Shown here: positions 23,202 through 32,686 of the stretch, piece by piece
How positions within the stretch are numbered: the stretch's first letter is position 1
Layout: the number at the start of each line of letters is the position of its first letter
Made by a program: the position numbers and the translations under genes
Assembly: GCA_026770025.1 (NCBI GenBank)
Contig: JAMXDE010000009.1
Location: forward strand, 2,634,262-2,698,261
DNA length: 64,000 nt
Direction: 5' to 3'
From: Craspedostauros australis
Taxonomy: Eukaryota; Bacillariophyta; Bacillariophyceae; Mastogloiales; Achnanthaceae
The notes under the pieces: generated by a model
Seen by the model: only the letters and a program-made list of their open reading frames with translations
Database searches by the model: none
Told to the model about the DNA's origin: nothing

Positions 23202-23428
23202 TTAATTGCCCAGGGAACAGGCCGCCTTGTTGGGGCTGACACAATCGCCGACGTGATCGATGATGTACTTCGCTGTGTCACCTGCAACGCACAATTCTCG
23301 CTGTGCGCAGAGCTGGCGTTGCCTAGCCTTGTAGATGCTCTCCTTGATGGCAATATTGTCTGTTGGATCTCCGGCGTTGGCAAGATCACTGCAGGCATTT
23401 GTCTCTTGCAAGCATCTTTCTCGATGAA
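23202..23428 (-). pseudogene. Possible terminal exon or gene fragment, Cys-containing
   Basis: A minus-strand open stretch ending in TAA at 23202 reads like real protein: ETNACSDLANAGDP, then ARQRQLCAQRELCVAGD and DCVSPNKAACSLGN at the end, with six regularly spaced cysteines. It has no ATG; an in-frame stop lies just upstream (about 23430). It could be the last exon of an unrecognised secreted protein, or a relic. I see no convincing 5' exons in the next kilobase, which is the direct repeat. Confidence 0.3.
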
Positions 23429-23472
23429 CAAACTTCCTTCAACCTTCTCTCGAATCCATCATGCGCATGCCC

Positions 23473-24173
23473 GCAGGATGGATGCCTTCACCTTGCGTTG
23501 TGATGTGTGGAGCGTTGCCCCCATGGCATTGCTGCTGTTTCGCCCGATCAAAATGACAATGGCTTACTTCAGCCCGTGCCCTTGCCTGTTCCTTCGCTCT
23601 TGTTTATGCTCTCACTCTCACTCTCACTCTGGCTTTCGATCTTGGCTTTGTTCTGTGAATGCAGGAGTGTCATCAGAGAGAAACTCCACTCCACATCACA
23701 GCGGAGCCTGGGCGCATGTTTCCGTCAATCAGACTGGAATAGGCATCATGCGCTGCAATTGTGCAGATATCTGGTGCCTTTTTTGGGAGATTAGAGCGAA
23801 GGATCGATGGAGAGATGGAGCAACCTCTGCATGGAGCACTCGTACGCAGGGATTGATACGTTCGCACATTGCGTCGATCGTGTCTGGAATTGCCATTGAG
23901 TTCGTGTGGTTCTGCCGGCATACGTACCAGTAGAATGACTGGTGCCAACCTCGGAGCGTATCCCGTTGTGTTTCTTCGCTCTTGATCTTGCTTTCGACCT
24001 TGATCTTGCTTTCGACCTTGATCGTGTTCTGTGAGGGTCTCGCAGCATCAGGAGAGAGAGGCTCTTCACTTCACATCGCAGCGCAGCGGAGAGGAGTTCA
24101 TGTTGCTGATTGTGGGCACCTGATTTGGTTTGTTGGTGGTTGGGATGATAGATCCGAAACGAAACGATTGTGT
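23473..24173 (+). repeat. Imperfect direct repeat, copy 1 (~700 bp)
   Basis: Aligns by eye with 27427-28094 from GCAGGATGGA to GATTGTGT with many substitutions and small indels. Shared landmarks: TGATGTGTGGAGCGTTG, TGTCATCAGAGAGAAACT, GGAGCCTGGGCGCATG and CGCAGCGCAGCGGAGAGGAG. Neither copy has a convincing gene. The pair brackets the Cys-rich gene at 24293-26911. Confidence 0.8.
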
Positions 24174-24292
24174 CCGAAGGAGAGCGGAGTTGCGGCGATT
24201 ACGAAGATACCACACCAAGCCAGCAACGATAGGAACACGATGGTAGAGTACGAGCTGGAACATGCTAGTATGTGTGACTGTGCATATGATGA

Positions 24293-26911
24293 TTAGAGTA
24301 CTTCACAGGCAGATTGAAATGGCCCAGGGCAATCCGTGGCTGCGTCGTCGATTACGTACGTCTCATTGGCTGATGCACACAAGACGAGTGCGAATGCGCA
24401 ACGGGAACAAGCGGCGGTTACTGTGCAGACTCCGGTTCTGATGATGACGTCATTGGTTGCCGAAAAAATGCTGGCAATGCCACTGCATGTGCCAAAACCC
24501 GAGCAGGCACCAGCTTCGATGGTCATGCTTCCTGCAAATTTGATATCTTGAGCCCTCCCACGAGTATGTGTCCTGGCGCAAGCGGATTCCCCTTGGCACG
24601 CATTCTTTCCGATGGAGACACTGGCCACAACTGGTGTCGTGGTTGTAGACCCTTGGTTGGTGCGATGTGCAATGGCAGTACATGCATCCCTTGTATCACA
24701 TGCTCCTTCTTCTATTCGTATATCGCCAAAGGTGTTAAGTCCAATACCGTTGCAACTCGCGCCCGCGAGGCAAGCTCTTGGCCCGATCACCCTGAAACCG
24801 ACTTGGGCACCAGCAGCTGGCTGATCTTCGAAGAAATTGCCCAACCGAAAGCAAGAAGTTCCTCCTCTGCAACTGTCAAGTATGATGACTTCGCGACGTG
24901 CGAAGGCGCAAGCGGAACGCCCGATACATGACCCTGAGCTCACCGTGATGACACCCTCATCGATAGGATCAGTGAAGCAACTGAACTGATCAGTGCAGCA
25001 TCTGCCATTGCACGCATTCGTCACCACAGTCCCACTTCCAGTGAATAGTTTCAGGGTTGCCACTGTCTCCAGCAATGCCTTGGTCACACTTTCGTCATTC
25101 TTGATCTTATCAAAGCGTTCCTGCGCCACCTCCAACGTCACGGGCTGTGGAGGGTCTTCATCATTGCATCCAAAGATGCTCTTGATCATCTTGCTCTTCC
25201 CCTCATCAGTCAGAGCATTAACCATGGAGGCGAAGCCCGTGCATGTGCCTGTTGCACCATCGCACAATACATCACCAGTGATGAGATTGAACGTTGATGT
25301 GCCATTACCTGGTATTGAGAGACATCCAACAGTCAAGGATGCCGATGTGGGAGCTGATGTCGGAGCCGATGTGGGGACAGATGTGGGTTCAACCGACACG
25401 GTAGGAAATGGGGTGGGAAAGAACGTCGGACACTCTGTTGGCAAGGTGTCCTTGGCAACGCAATACTCCTCCACCTTGTCACCTGTTGGAAGGAAGTTTG
25501 TGTCCCTGCCTCCCTTGGGACAAGCTTCCTCTGCATCACTGATGAGATATACCTCATCAAAGTTGCACTCTGTCTTCGTCATGCATGCCCAGCAGCTCTG
25601 AACACCGCCGCAACCGCCAGGAGGGACGATGATATCTGTTCTCATCCTGTCATTCAAGCCAAGCTTCTCGCATGAGCCTTCATCAGCACAGCCGCCATCA
25701 CCGATGGTCAGGCTTCCTGCAATCTTGCCACCAGGAAAACGACTCACGGTGGAATGGGCATCCTTGCAGGCATTGCTGCCAATGCACGCATTCGCCCCGA
25801 TGTCGATATGGCTGCGGAAGCGAAATGATGGTGCCTTCTGCACAACTCGGCGTCCAGTGGAATTGCATGCCTCTGACCCAATGCATGCACCCTCCTGGAT
25901 GGTCACGTCGCCGCTGGACAGATGACCCACTCCCTTGCAGGATTGCGCGCTGGTGCATGCACCTTCACCAACGAAGGTCACTCCTGTGATGAAGGGATTG
26001 ATCTTGCTCTGATTCATCAACTCACATGCACTCGCGCCAGTGCAGGAGGAATCGAGAATGAGAGGGTTCGGTCCCATGTCCTTGCAGGCACTGTCACCGG
26101 TGCATGCTGTGATGGCGATGGTCATGAAAGGAGGAGAGTTGGAGGCGGATCCGGTGAGTGAGGTGCATCCCGATGGTCCTTGGCAGCATGGATTGGCGAC
26201 GGATGGAGATTGGGCCATTCCGATGGACATACAGGCTGCCTCCATTGCATCTGGTCGTTCTGTGACGAGGATTGGGTTCGTGGCAGCAATGCGGATAAGC
26301 TGCTCAGCGAGCATGTCGTCCGATGCGTACTTGTTGAAGAGCTTGCGAGCGGCTCCTTCTCCAAGGTTCCCTGCGCATCCAAAGAAGTTCTGCAGTTCGT
26401 TGGATTCCTTGACAGCAGCTACAGCCTCACGGCATGATGGCTTGGCAGAGTTGCAGATGATGGTCTTGGGCCTGGCTTCATATGGTGTGAGGATGGTGAC
26501 ACCATCGGGCTTGCAGACAACAGAGATGGCGGAATCGAAATCCATCGGAGGAGCTGATGGAGGTGGGGCTGGCGGCATGGTCGGCGATGAGGTCGGAGAG
26601 CGTGTGGGATCGATCGTTGGATGAGCGCTTGGAATCCATGTGGGCATGATGGTCGGACCTGCAGCGTCCTTGGAGGTTGAAGGCATTGAAGATGGCGGAT
26701 TGGAGGGATCCAAGACGTCGTTTTTGTTTGTTTTGGCACCCTTGTTGTTGCCAACGCCGACAGCAGCCTTGATTGTTCGAGTGGCTTGCAATGCCAGGTG
26801 CATTTCATCCACACCGCTCGTGGCCTCTTCTCCGTTTAGGCGCGCTTCAGCCACCACAATGAAGGCAACAAGGAGAGTGGTGACGATGATTGTCTTGGTG
26901 TGGATTATCAT
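24293..26911 (-). CDS. Secreted protein with two repeated Cys-rich halves (GACxGxxAC motifs)
   Basis: One frame of 872 residues from the ATG at 26911. The Met opens a clear signal peptide (MIIHTKTIIVTTLLVAFIVVAEA), whereas the longer open frame from 27073 would put a His and Ser/Asn run in front, so it was not used. After a short PTS spacer, two homologous halves follow (about residues 95-430 and 490-870). Each has a helical region with a FGC site, then a ladder of GAC.G...C motifs (GACIGSEAC, GACTSAQSC, ANACIGSNACKDA, then GACDTRDACTA, KNACQGESACA, GACSGFGTC). A second PTS spacer joins them. The ladder resembles beta-helix-like surface proteins common in diatoms; molecular function is not known. 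It has no membrane anchor after the signal peptide, so it is probably secreted or wall-bound. Confidence 0.8.
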   Translation of the reverse strand: MIIHTKTIIVTTLLVAFIVVAEARLNGEEATSGVDEMHLALQATRTIKAAVGVGNNKGAKTNKNDVLDPSNPPSSMPSTSKDAAGPTIMPTWIPSAHPTIDPTRSPTSSPTMPPAPPPSAPPMDFDSAISVVCKPDGVTILTPYEARPKTIICNSAKPSCREAVAAVKESNELQNFFGCAGNLGEGAARKLFNKYASDDMLAEQLIRIAATNPILVTERPDAMEAACMSIGMAQSPSVANPCCQGPSGCTSLTGSASNSPPFMTIAITACTGDSACKDMGPNPLILDSSCTGASACELMNQSKINPFITGVTFVGEGACTSAQSCKGVGHLSSGDVTIQEGACIGSEACNSTGRRVVQKAPSFRFRSHIDIGANACIGSNACKDAHSTVSRFPGGKIAGSLTIGDGGCADEGSCEKLGLNDRMRTDIIVPPGGCGGVQSCWACMTKTECNFDEVYLISDAEEACPKGGRDTNFLPTGDKVEEYCVAKDTLPTECPTFFPTPFPTVSVEPTSVPTSAPTSAPTSASLTVGCLSIPGNGTSTFNLITGDVLCDGATGTCTGFASMVNALTDEGKSKMIKSIFGCNDEDPPQPVTLEVAQERFDKIKNDESVTKALLETVATLKLFTGSGTVVTNACNGRCCTDQFSCFTDPIDEGVITVSSGSCIGRSACAFARREVIILDSCRGGTSCFRLGNFFEDQPAAGAQVGFRVIGPRACLAGASCNGIGLNTFGDIRIEEGACDTRDACTAIAHRTNQGSTTTTPVVASVSIGKNACQGESACARTHTRGRAQDIKFAGSMTIEAGACSGFGTCSGIASIFSATNDVIIRTGVCTVTAACSRCAFALVLCASANETYVIDDAATDCPGPFQSACEVL

Positions 26912-27426
26912 GGTTATCGCGCTGTATGGTATGTTGTGGAGTGATGGAACGATAGGATTCGATGCTGAATTGTTGCTGTTGCTATTGCTGTTGCTGTAAG
27001 GTTCCAATTCGAATTGGAGCTTGTCGATTTTGTGAGAGGAGAAGTGATGATGATGATGGTGATGACGGTCCATTTGCTTCCTGTTTCTCTTTCAGACAAC
27101 GCCAAGAGCAAGGAGCTTCAACTGTTGGAGCTGGAGAGCACATGGTTGATGTCGTGAGTATTGCTGTCCTGTTCATGTCCTTCCGAAAAGTGGAGGTTCC
27201 CCTCCTTGCATCGCGTTGTTCCCAATTTCATCTTCCCTCAGAAACGCCGTGTGAATGCGATCGCGAACTCGTCAGAGCATCACACAAAATGAAGCTCATG
27301 GCGCAAGAGGGAACTTGTGTACCATACAGCAGAACATCGTAGTCCTATGCCCTTGAAATGGGCGCTGATGTCGACTGCGGTTGAAGATGAAGTCTCAGAA
27401 ACCATGTACCGCCTCCATACTTGTGT
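26912..27426. other. Promoter side of the Cys-rich gene
   Basis: About 500 bases between the Cys-rich gene start and repeat copy 2. Contains short ATG and TTG-CTG microsatellites (26972-26998, 27049-27066) that code for His and Ser/Asn runs in an open but probably untranslated upstream frame. Confidence 0.45.
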
Positions 27427-28094
27427 GCAGGATGGATCTGTTCGCATCGTGTTGTGATGTGTGGAGCGTTGTCTCCATGGCGTTGCTGTTGCTTTGCCAG
27501 ATCAAAATGACATTGGCTTACTTCAGCCTGTGCCTTTGTCTGTTCCTTCGCTCTTGTCTTTGCTCTCACTCACACGCTCGCTTTCGATCTTGGTATTGCT
27601 CTGTGAATACCGGAGTGTCATCAGAGAGAAACTTCACTTCACATTGCCTCGGAGCCTGGGCGCATGTTTCCGTCACTCAGACTGTAATACCATGCACTCC
27701 AATCGTGCGGATATCAGCTGCAGGTTGTGGGAGGTTAGCGCGAAAGATCGATGGAGAGATGGAGCAACCTCTGCATGGAGCACTCGTATGCAGGATTGAT
27801 GCGTTCGCACGTTGCGTTGATTGTGCCTGGAATTGCCATTGCGTTCGTGTGGTTCCGCCGGCATACGAGCAGAATGACGGATGCCAACCCTGGAGCGTAT
27901 CCTGTTGTGTTTCTTCGCTCTTGATCTTGCTTTCGACCTTGATCGTGTTCTATGACAGCCTCGCATCATCAGGAGAGAGAGGCACTTCACTTCACATCGC
28001 AGCGCAGCGGAGAGGAGTGCATGTTGCTGATTGTGAGCACCTGATTTGGTTTGTTGGTGGTCGGGATAGTGGATCTGAAATGAAATGATTGTGT
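27427..28094 (+). repeat. Imperfect direct repeat, copy 2 (~670 bp)
   Basis: Same orientation as the copy at 23473-24173 (see that entry for shared landmarks). It lies upstream of the Cys-rich gene, so the gene plus one repeat may have been part of an old segmental duplication. Confidence 0.8.
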
Positions 28095-28304
28095 GCGGTG
28101 TGCAATCCTTCAAGCCAAGAACATAGTAGTCCATCTAGTCGAAGATACTCCTTTCCTCTGTTCCGTTTGTTTTCATGTGTTCGCATCAGTACGACCAAAG
28201 GTACCGACGTGTGCGGTGGCCACTTGGATCATGGGCGTGCACTTGGCACATCCATGTGACTCAGCCGTCCCTCTCTGGTATTGCACGTGTGCGCATTGAG
28301 AGTT

Positions 28305-28334
28305 GCATCCGGATCCGGATCCGGATCCGGATGC
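28305..28334. repeat. Perfect 30-base palindrome of BamHI-like hexamers
   Basis: The sequence reads GCATCC, then alternating GGATCC hexamers, then GGATGC; both strands are identical over 30 bases. The centre is a GGATCC repeat, the arms add GCATCC/GGATGC. It could form a cruciform. A TC microsatellite follows at 28340-28352. Confidence 0.9.
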
Positions 28335-28550
28335 GCACCTCTCTCTCTCTCTGGCTCGGGTGGTACTGTTTTCTTCTTCTGTTGTGGTCGGAAGTTCGGA
28401 TCTCCAAAGGTGTGCGCAACGAAGTTTCGGAATGGTGCTGGTTTCTCCATCTCATGTAGTTCTCCGGTAGGAATGAAAAAATGGCCATCAGCATGTCTCC
28501 GTTTTCTCACGAAAACCCCAGTTATGAGAACATGCAGCACGACATAGACG

Positions 28551-28637
28551 CCACGAGGCCTTCCTCGTGGTCGTACGTGTGTACGACAGTGGTGCAGGAG
28601 CACAGCCTGCACTTCGGGTGATGTCGATCATTGATCG
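28551..28637 (+). promoter_or_regulatory. Cluster of four perfect hairpins upstream of the GTPase gene
   Basis: Four consecutive inverted repeats: CCACGAGG with CCTCGTGG (28551-28570, loop CCTT); TCGTAC with GTACGA (28571-28586, loop GTGT); TGCAGG with CCTGCA (28593-28611, 7 base loop); CGATC with GATCG (28625-28637, loop ATT). All stems are perfect. It ends 51 bases before the ATG at 28689, so it may lie in the 5' leader or be part of a small RNA. Function unknown. Confidence 0.5.
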
Positions 28638-28688
28638 TCAAATCGCAGACACAAAACGCAGACACCATCTCACAAAAGCAAACCGTTC

Positions 28689-31024
28689 ATGCCAACAATG
28701 AAATCCTCTGGTTCACCTGCGAAATCCAAAAAGAAAGGTCAGCAAGTCACCATGAAGTGCAATCAATTTGAGATCAAGATTGCCGTGATGGGCTACGTCA
28801 GGTAAGTCCGCATGTTGTCACGCTGGCAAGCTGACATCAAGTCGAATCGGTTGTATCGGTTGTATCCCGTCGATGTCCGTCCCTTTGCACGTCCTTGTCC
28901 ATTATCTTCAACAAATTGTTGGTCCACTCGTTGATGAGAGTTGGTGCAGAACATTCCAGAAATGATCTCACCCACACCAAAACTGATCTTCTTTGCCGTA
29001 CTCCACATCTATCTGCTTCCCGTCCGACTCTTCACCAAACGGCACCATTCAGTGTGGGCAAGTCCACTGTTCTCAATGCTTTGCTGGGAAAGAAGTTCAG
29101 CGAAGTGTCAATGAAACGGACCACCGCTTGTGTCAACCATTTCAAGATCGTCCATCCGCAATCAGAGCCATCTGCAGCTGCATCTTCGACCAGCAAAGCC
29201 AAAGGCGCAAAGTCCAAGGATGTGACCACCAGCGCGAGCTCGGATGTGTGGTATGATGCGAACGATGAAATAGCTGCGAAGAGCATCACGTCGGCTGCAG
29301 CAACTCATGAGACCATCAAGAAGGACAACCAGGAGCTGCGTGCGAGCAACGTCGTCCAAGAAAAGTCCTTCGTCATCCAGGCAGACCACACCATCGTTTC
29401 CATGAGAAGCGACTGCAATCTAGTGATCACGGATATCCCTGGAATCAACGAGGCCGGCACCGACAGCGTCTACAAGAATTGGGTGTCCCAGTCCTGGAAG
29501 ACGTTCGACTGCGTCATCGTTGTGATGGATGCACTGCAAGGTGTCAACACGGAGGAACAGGTCGAGATTCTCAATTTCGCGAAGAAGAACAACGCAGAAT
29601 CCAAAGACATCCCCGTCATCGTCGTTGGAAACAAGGTGGATGACCCGGACGACGAAGAAGAGCAGGAGCTTGTCACTGAGGTTCGAGAGGCCGTGGAAAA
29701 GATCTTCGGTTCGGGATGTGGCGCGGATGCACTGACGAAATTCAGTGCGGAGGTCAAGAAGGGCCGTCACTGCACTATCGACAGCAAAGGGGGGTCATTC
29801 TCCGCCTTTGTTCCGATCTCCGCAATGCGAGCATTCCTCTATCGCACTGCTGCTGGCCTTTCCCTCGAAGAGTTCAAGAAGCTTGACATGAACTTGATCG
29901 GAAAGATTGGTGAGGACGAAGTGGGTCGTTTCAAGTGGAAGAAGATGAGTGCAGAAAAGAAGATCAAGGTCGTGCACGCGGCAATCCAAACCAAAGAGGA
30001 CTATGAGGAGCGAATGGAAGCAACGAACTTCGACGCACTCTTGGCTGTCTTGGAGTACGCGCTTGGCGGTGACGCGGTCCAAGCCTCTTTGATCGAGAAG
30101 CAGATCCAGATTGAACTTGCGGGGCTGTCGCAACTTCGTCTTGAGCAAGGAGAATTGTCCAAACATCTCCACCGAGCCCACAAGAAATGCGTTGCGGTCG
30201 GCTTGCCAAATGATCTTGTCAAGGATGCCTTCAAATCCTTCCACAAGCACGACGCAATGAACGCACTGAGGCATTTTCGTCTTCAGGCAAGGCAAGAGAC
30301 CCTTGGGAACTGCTTGGGTCGTCTCTATGAGTTCGGAACACTCTGTAGAGACCTTGGCTGGGCCGAAGAGAAGGAATGGGTTGCAGCTCAGATGCGGCAC
30401 TTGCTGAAAAAGCAGTTCGTGGTCGTCATCGACGAAAGCAGCGCATGGGATGTGGAAGAGTGGTACAGGAGCTGCCGCACGCCCAGCAATGACGCATGGA
30501 AGTCCACGGAAAGGTCATGGAAGACCTTATCACCAAGAAGTTGGATGGCCATCTTCGAATCATTGCTCCTAATGATGAACGAGATGTCCGTCATTGCACA
30601 CTTTGGGCGAGAGAAGATCATCTTGCATGAAATGAATGCCCGTATGCAGAGGCTCTGCGATGGTGCATGCTTGATGTACGAGAATTCCAGCATGAAGTGC
30701 ACTTCAATGCGCAACGTGCCAACGTACTCGCACTACCGAGGGTGCAACATATCTGAATCACAATCTTGCCTGAAACGAAACGAGCCGGAGCCGACGTGTT
30801 GCAAGAGTTGCAAACGCTCAAAGAAGGCGGCTGAATACAATCAATTGATCGCTGACATTGCCGATTCCATGAAGGGTACCTACAAGAACGGGAATTTCGT
30901 TCCGTTGGACGAGGCCACGTATTCCAAGTTTGTCACGTTGGATGTTCCCGATGAGCCGCTCGATCCGAATCACTTCGGTCACGCCTTGTGGAACTACATC
31001 AACTACCAGACCGGAATATTGTAA
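28689..31024 (+). CDS. Dynamin-superfamily-like large GTPase
   Basis: Two exons, 28689-28801 and 29053-31024, give about 694 residues. The intron splits the P-loop: exon 1 ends MGYV and exon 2 continues to make GYVSVGKST (G1, residues 35-43). Thr residues in MKRTTAC fit G2, DIPGINEAGTDSVY (about 164) is G3, and VVGNKVDD (about 230) is G4. A helical region follows (330-560), then a Cys-containing segment (CNISESQSCLKR, TCCKSC, about 610-650) and a C-terminal end PLDPNHFGHALWNYINYQ. Large G domain plus helices resemble dynamin-family proteins that bind or remodel membranes, but I cannot assign a subfamily, and no pleckstrin or transmembrane segment is visible. The 113 base first exon was added because without it the G1 motif would be missing. 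Confidence 0.7.
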
Positions 31025-31358
31025 ACTGTTCTACTCTATACTTCAGTCTGTTATGCTTGTACGCAAGGCATTATGACGATGTTGATTTATCATCCGTCTG
31101 TGCGCACAGCAGTCAGAATGCTGTCTACCTACAAATACACTTACGATAGTCTCACATGTTGCAACAAGCGTTGTCGCTTCACGAGATCAATATGTTTTTC
31201 ATTCGAATGGTAGTCTTGCTTTCTTCCGACGGTCGCCAATGCTGGAGGATGCTGTGGGATGCAGATGAAGCAGCTAGCCGGGGCAAACCATGAAGCTGGT
31301 TCAAGGAGCAACCGCGTGCGCGTCTTTGATCTTCCTTCTCCAAGATCGCGGTTCACAA
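31025..31358. other. Convergent gap
   Basis: About 330 bases between the stop of the GTPase and the end of the cyclophilin relic. I see no gene or repeat in it. Confidence 0.5.
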
Positions 31359-32108
31359 TCACTGTGTGGAGACTGCCTTGGCGATGTATGATACCTTGGG
31401 GTACAACTCTTCCAGGTAGGCGTTGCGCTTCGTCTGGATCAGCGCCTCGATGGCTTGACCAATGGGGGAGAAGCCCTGTCTAGCAAGGATGGCGTTGCCT
31501 TGATCACGCGTGTTGATCAAGATCTCGCCCGTGTGCGTGTTGGGACCTGCCGTCGCAAAGACCGCGGTTCCGTGTGCGTTAGCGACCTTGGCCGGATCAT
31601 CGGGAAGGCTGGCCGATCGCCACTTGGTTTGCACGTTGGGATCGCCGTTGATACCGAACTGAGCGATGAAACCACGCAGGATACCTACGGAGGATTCGAC
31701 ATTCGTCAGCGAAACCTGGATCCGTTAGATCGGTGAATCGCTGCACGCTGCGTGGTGCCCAATCGGGTCACATTTGGATCTTGACGCTCTCCGTCTTGCC
31801 GACCCCGCCATCCAGGTTGACAATTTGGACCTCGATGTTGCGGCCGCCCTCGATGCCGTCATCCACCGCCAGAGTGGGTGACGCCAACGTGGTGGCAGCG
31901 GCGGCTCCGAACGCAACACGGCTGACTCCACGGAAGAATTCGCGATGTCGCGATCCTCTTTCTGCCGGCAGTGCAGTAGATGACGACGATGATGATGTTG
32001 GATTCTGTGCGGTATGGATTGACCGTATTCTTGTTGCTCATGTCCTGGTGGCTGTCGACGCAGTTGCGCTGTGCGATGCGAGGGTTCCGAATGCCACGCA
32101 CAGCAGGC
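31359..32108 (-). pseudogene. Broken thylakoid-lumen cyclophilin (peptidyl-prolyl isomerase)
   Basis: Minus-strand reading gives a cyclophilin fold in pieces. The upstream part reads REFFRGVSRVAFGAAAATTL, ending ASPTLA, like a lumenal transfer signal. Then IEVQIVNLDGG, VKIQM, an in-frame TGA, PDWAP, QRFTDLTDPGFADECRIL, a frameshift near 31680, and GILRGFIAQFGINGDP, FATAGPNTHTGEILIN, DQGNAILARQGFSPIGQ to the stop at 31359. The last blocks match the core of cyclophilins (FMAQFGINGDP, FATAGPNTRTTQ, GQGFSPFG). Further upstream, hydrophobic LCVAFGTLASHSATA could be an old signal peptide, again cut by a TGA and without ATG. The TGA after IQM probably came from CGA (Arg) by one change. A functional splice form is not excluded, but two separate lesions in the catalytic domain favour a pseudogene. 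Confidence 0.7.
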
Positions 32109-32686
32109 ATTCAGCGATGAAGCGGTTCGATCGATATGTAGGGGTCATCGTAATTGAGTGGGTTGGTGGAGAATTCAGTGTGATGCCTTGTAGGTTGTGG
32201 TTTGATCGCAAGGGCGAAGGTGTGGCTGCTTTGGATGATGTGTGGGCATCATGGCTGTCGAAATGTGTGACATCAGTAATTCCCGATTGTACGGGACTAA
32301 ACCAGAATAGAGTACAGAAACAACAAATACCCCCTCATCGTTAACGTGGCAAGCGCATGATCGATCACTCCTGAGCGTTACAGGAGCACGTTACTTTTGG
32401 GACTACGGGGAATTTCGACACATGGCGCGAACTTTTTCCGAGGTATCCTCAATGACCCTTGACTTCGCATAGGATGCACGACTGGAAAGATGAACTCGAA
32501 CGACCACAAATCCACCATCGGCGATGGTCATGTCCTTCGTTTCACAAATAGCAGGCACGAGGATGATCAGGAGGTGGAGGCAACAGGATCAGGAACAGCT
32601 TCGGTGAATCGTACGACTAATGTATTCCAAGTTTGATAATAGCATGTTTAGTGCGGCCTCAATCCAACGCTCTTCCTGCGGTTGGT
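32109..32686. other. Intergenic
   Basis: No gene seen. It covers the upstream flank of the cyclophilin relic and the 3' flank of the ATPase gene. Confidence 0.5.

Noticed and set aside
26912-27073. Poly-His N-terminal extension of the Cys-rich secreted protein
   Set aside because: The signal peptide begins at the Met at 26911; the extension is made of microsatellites.
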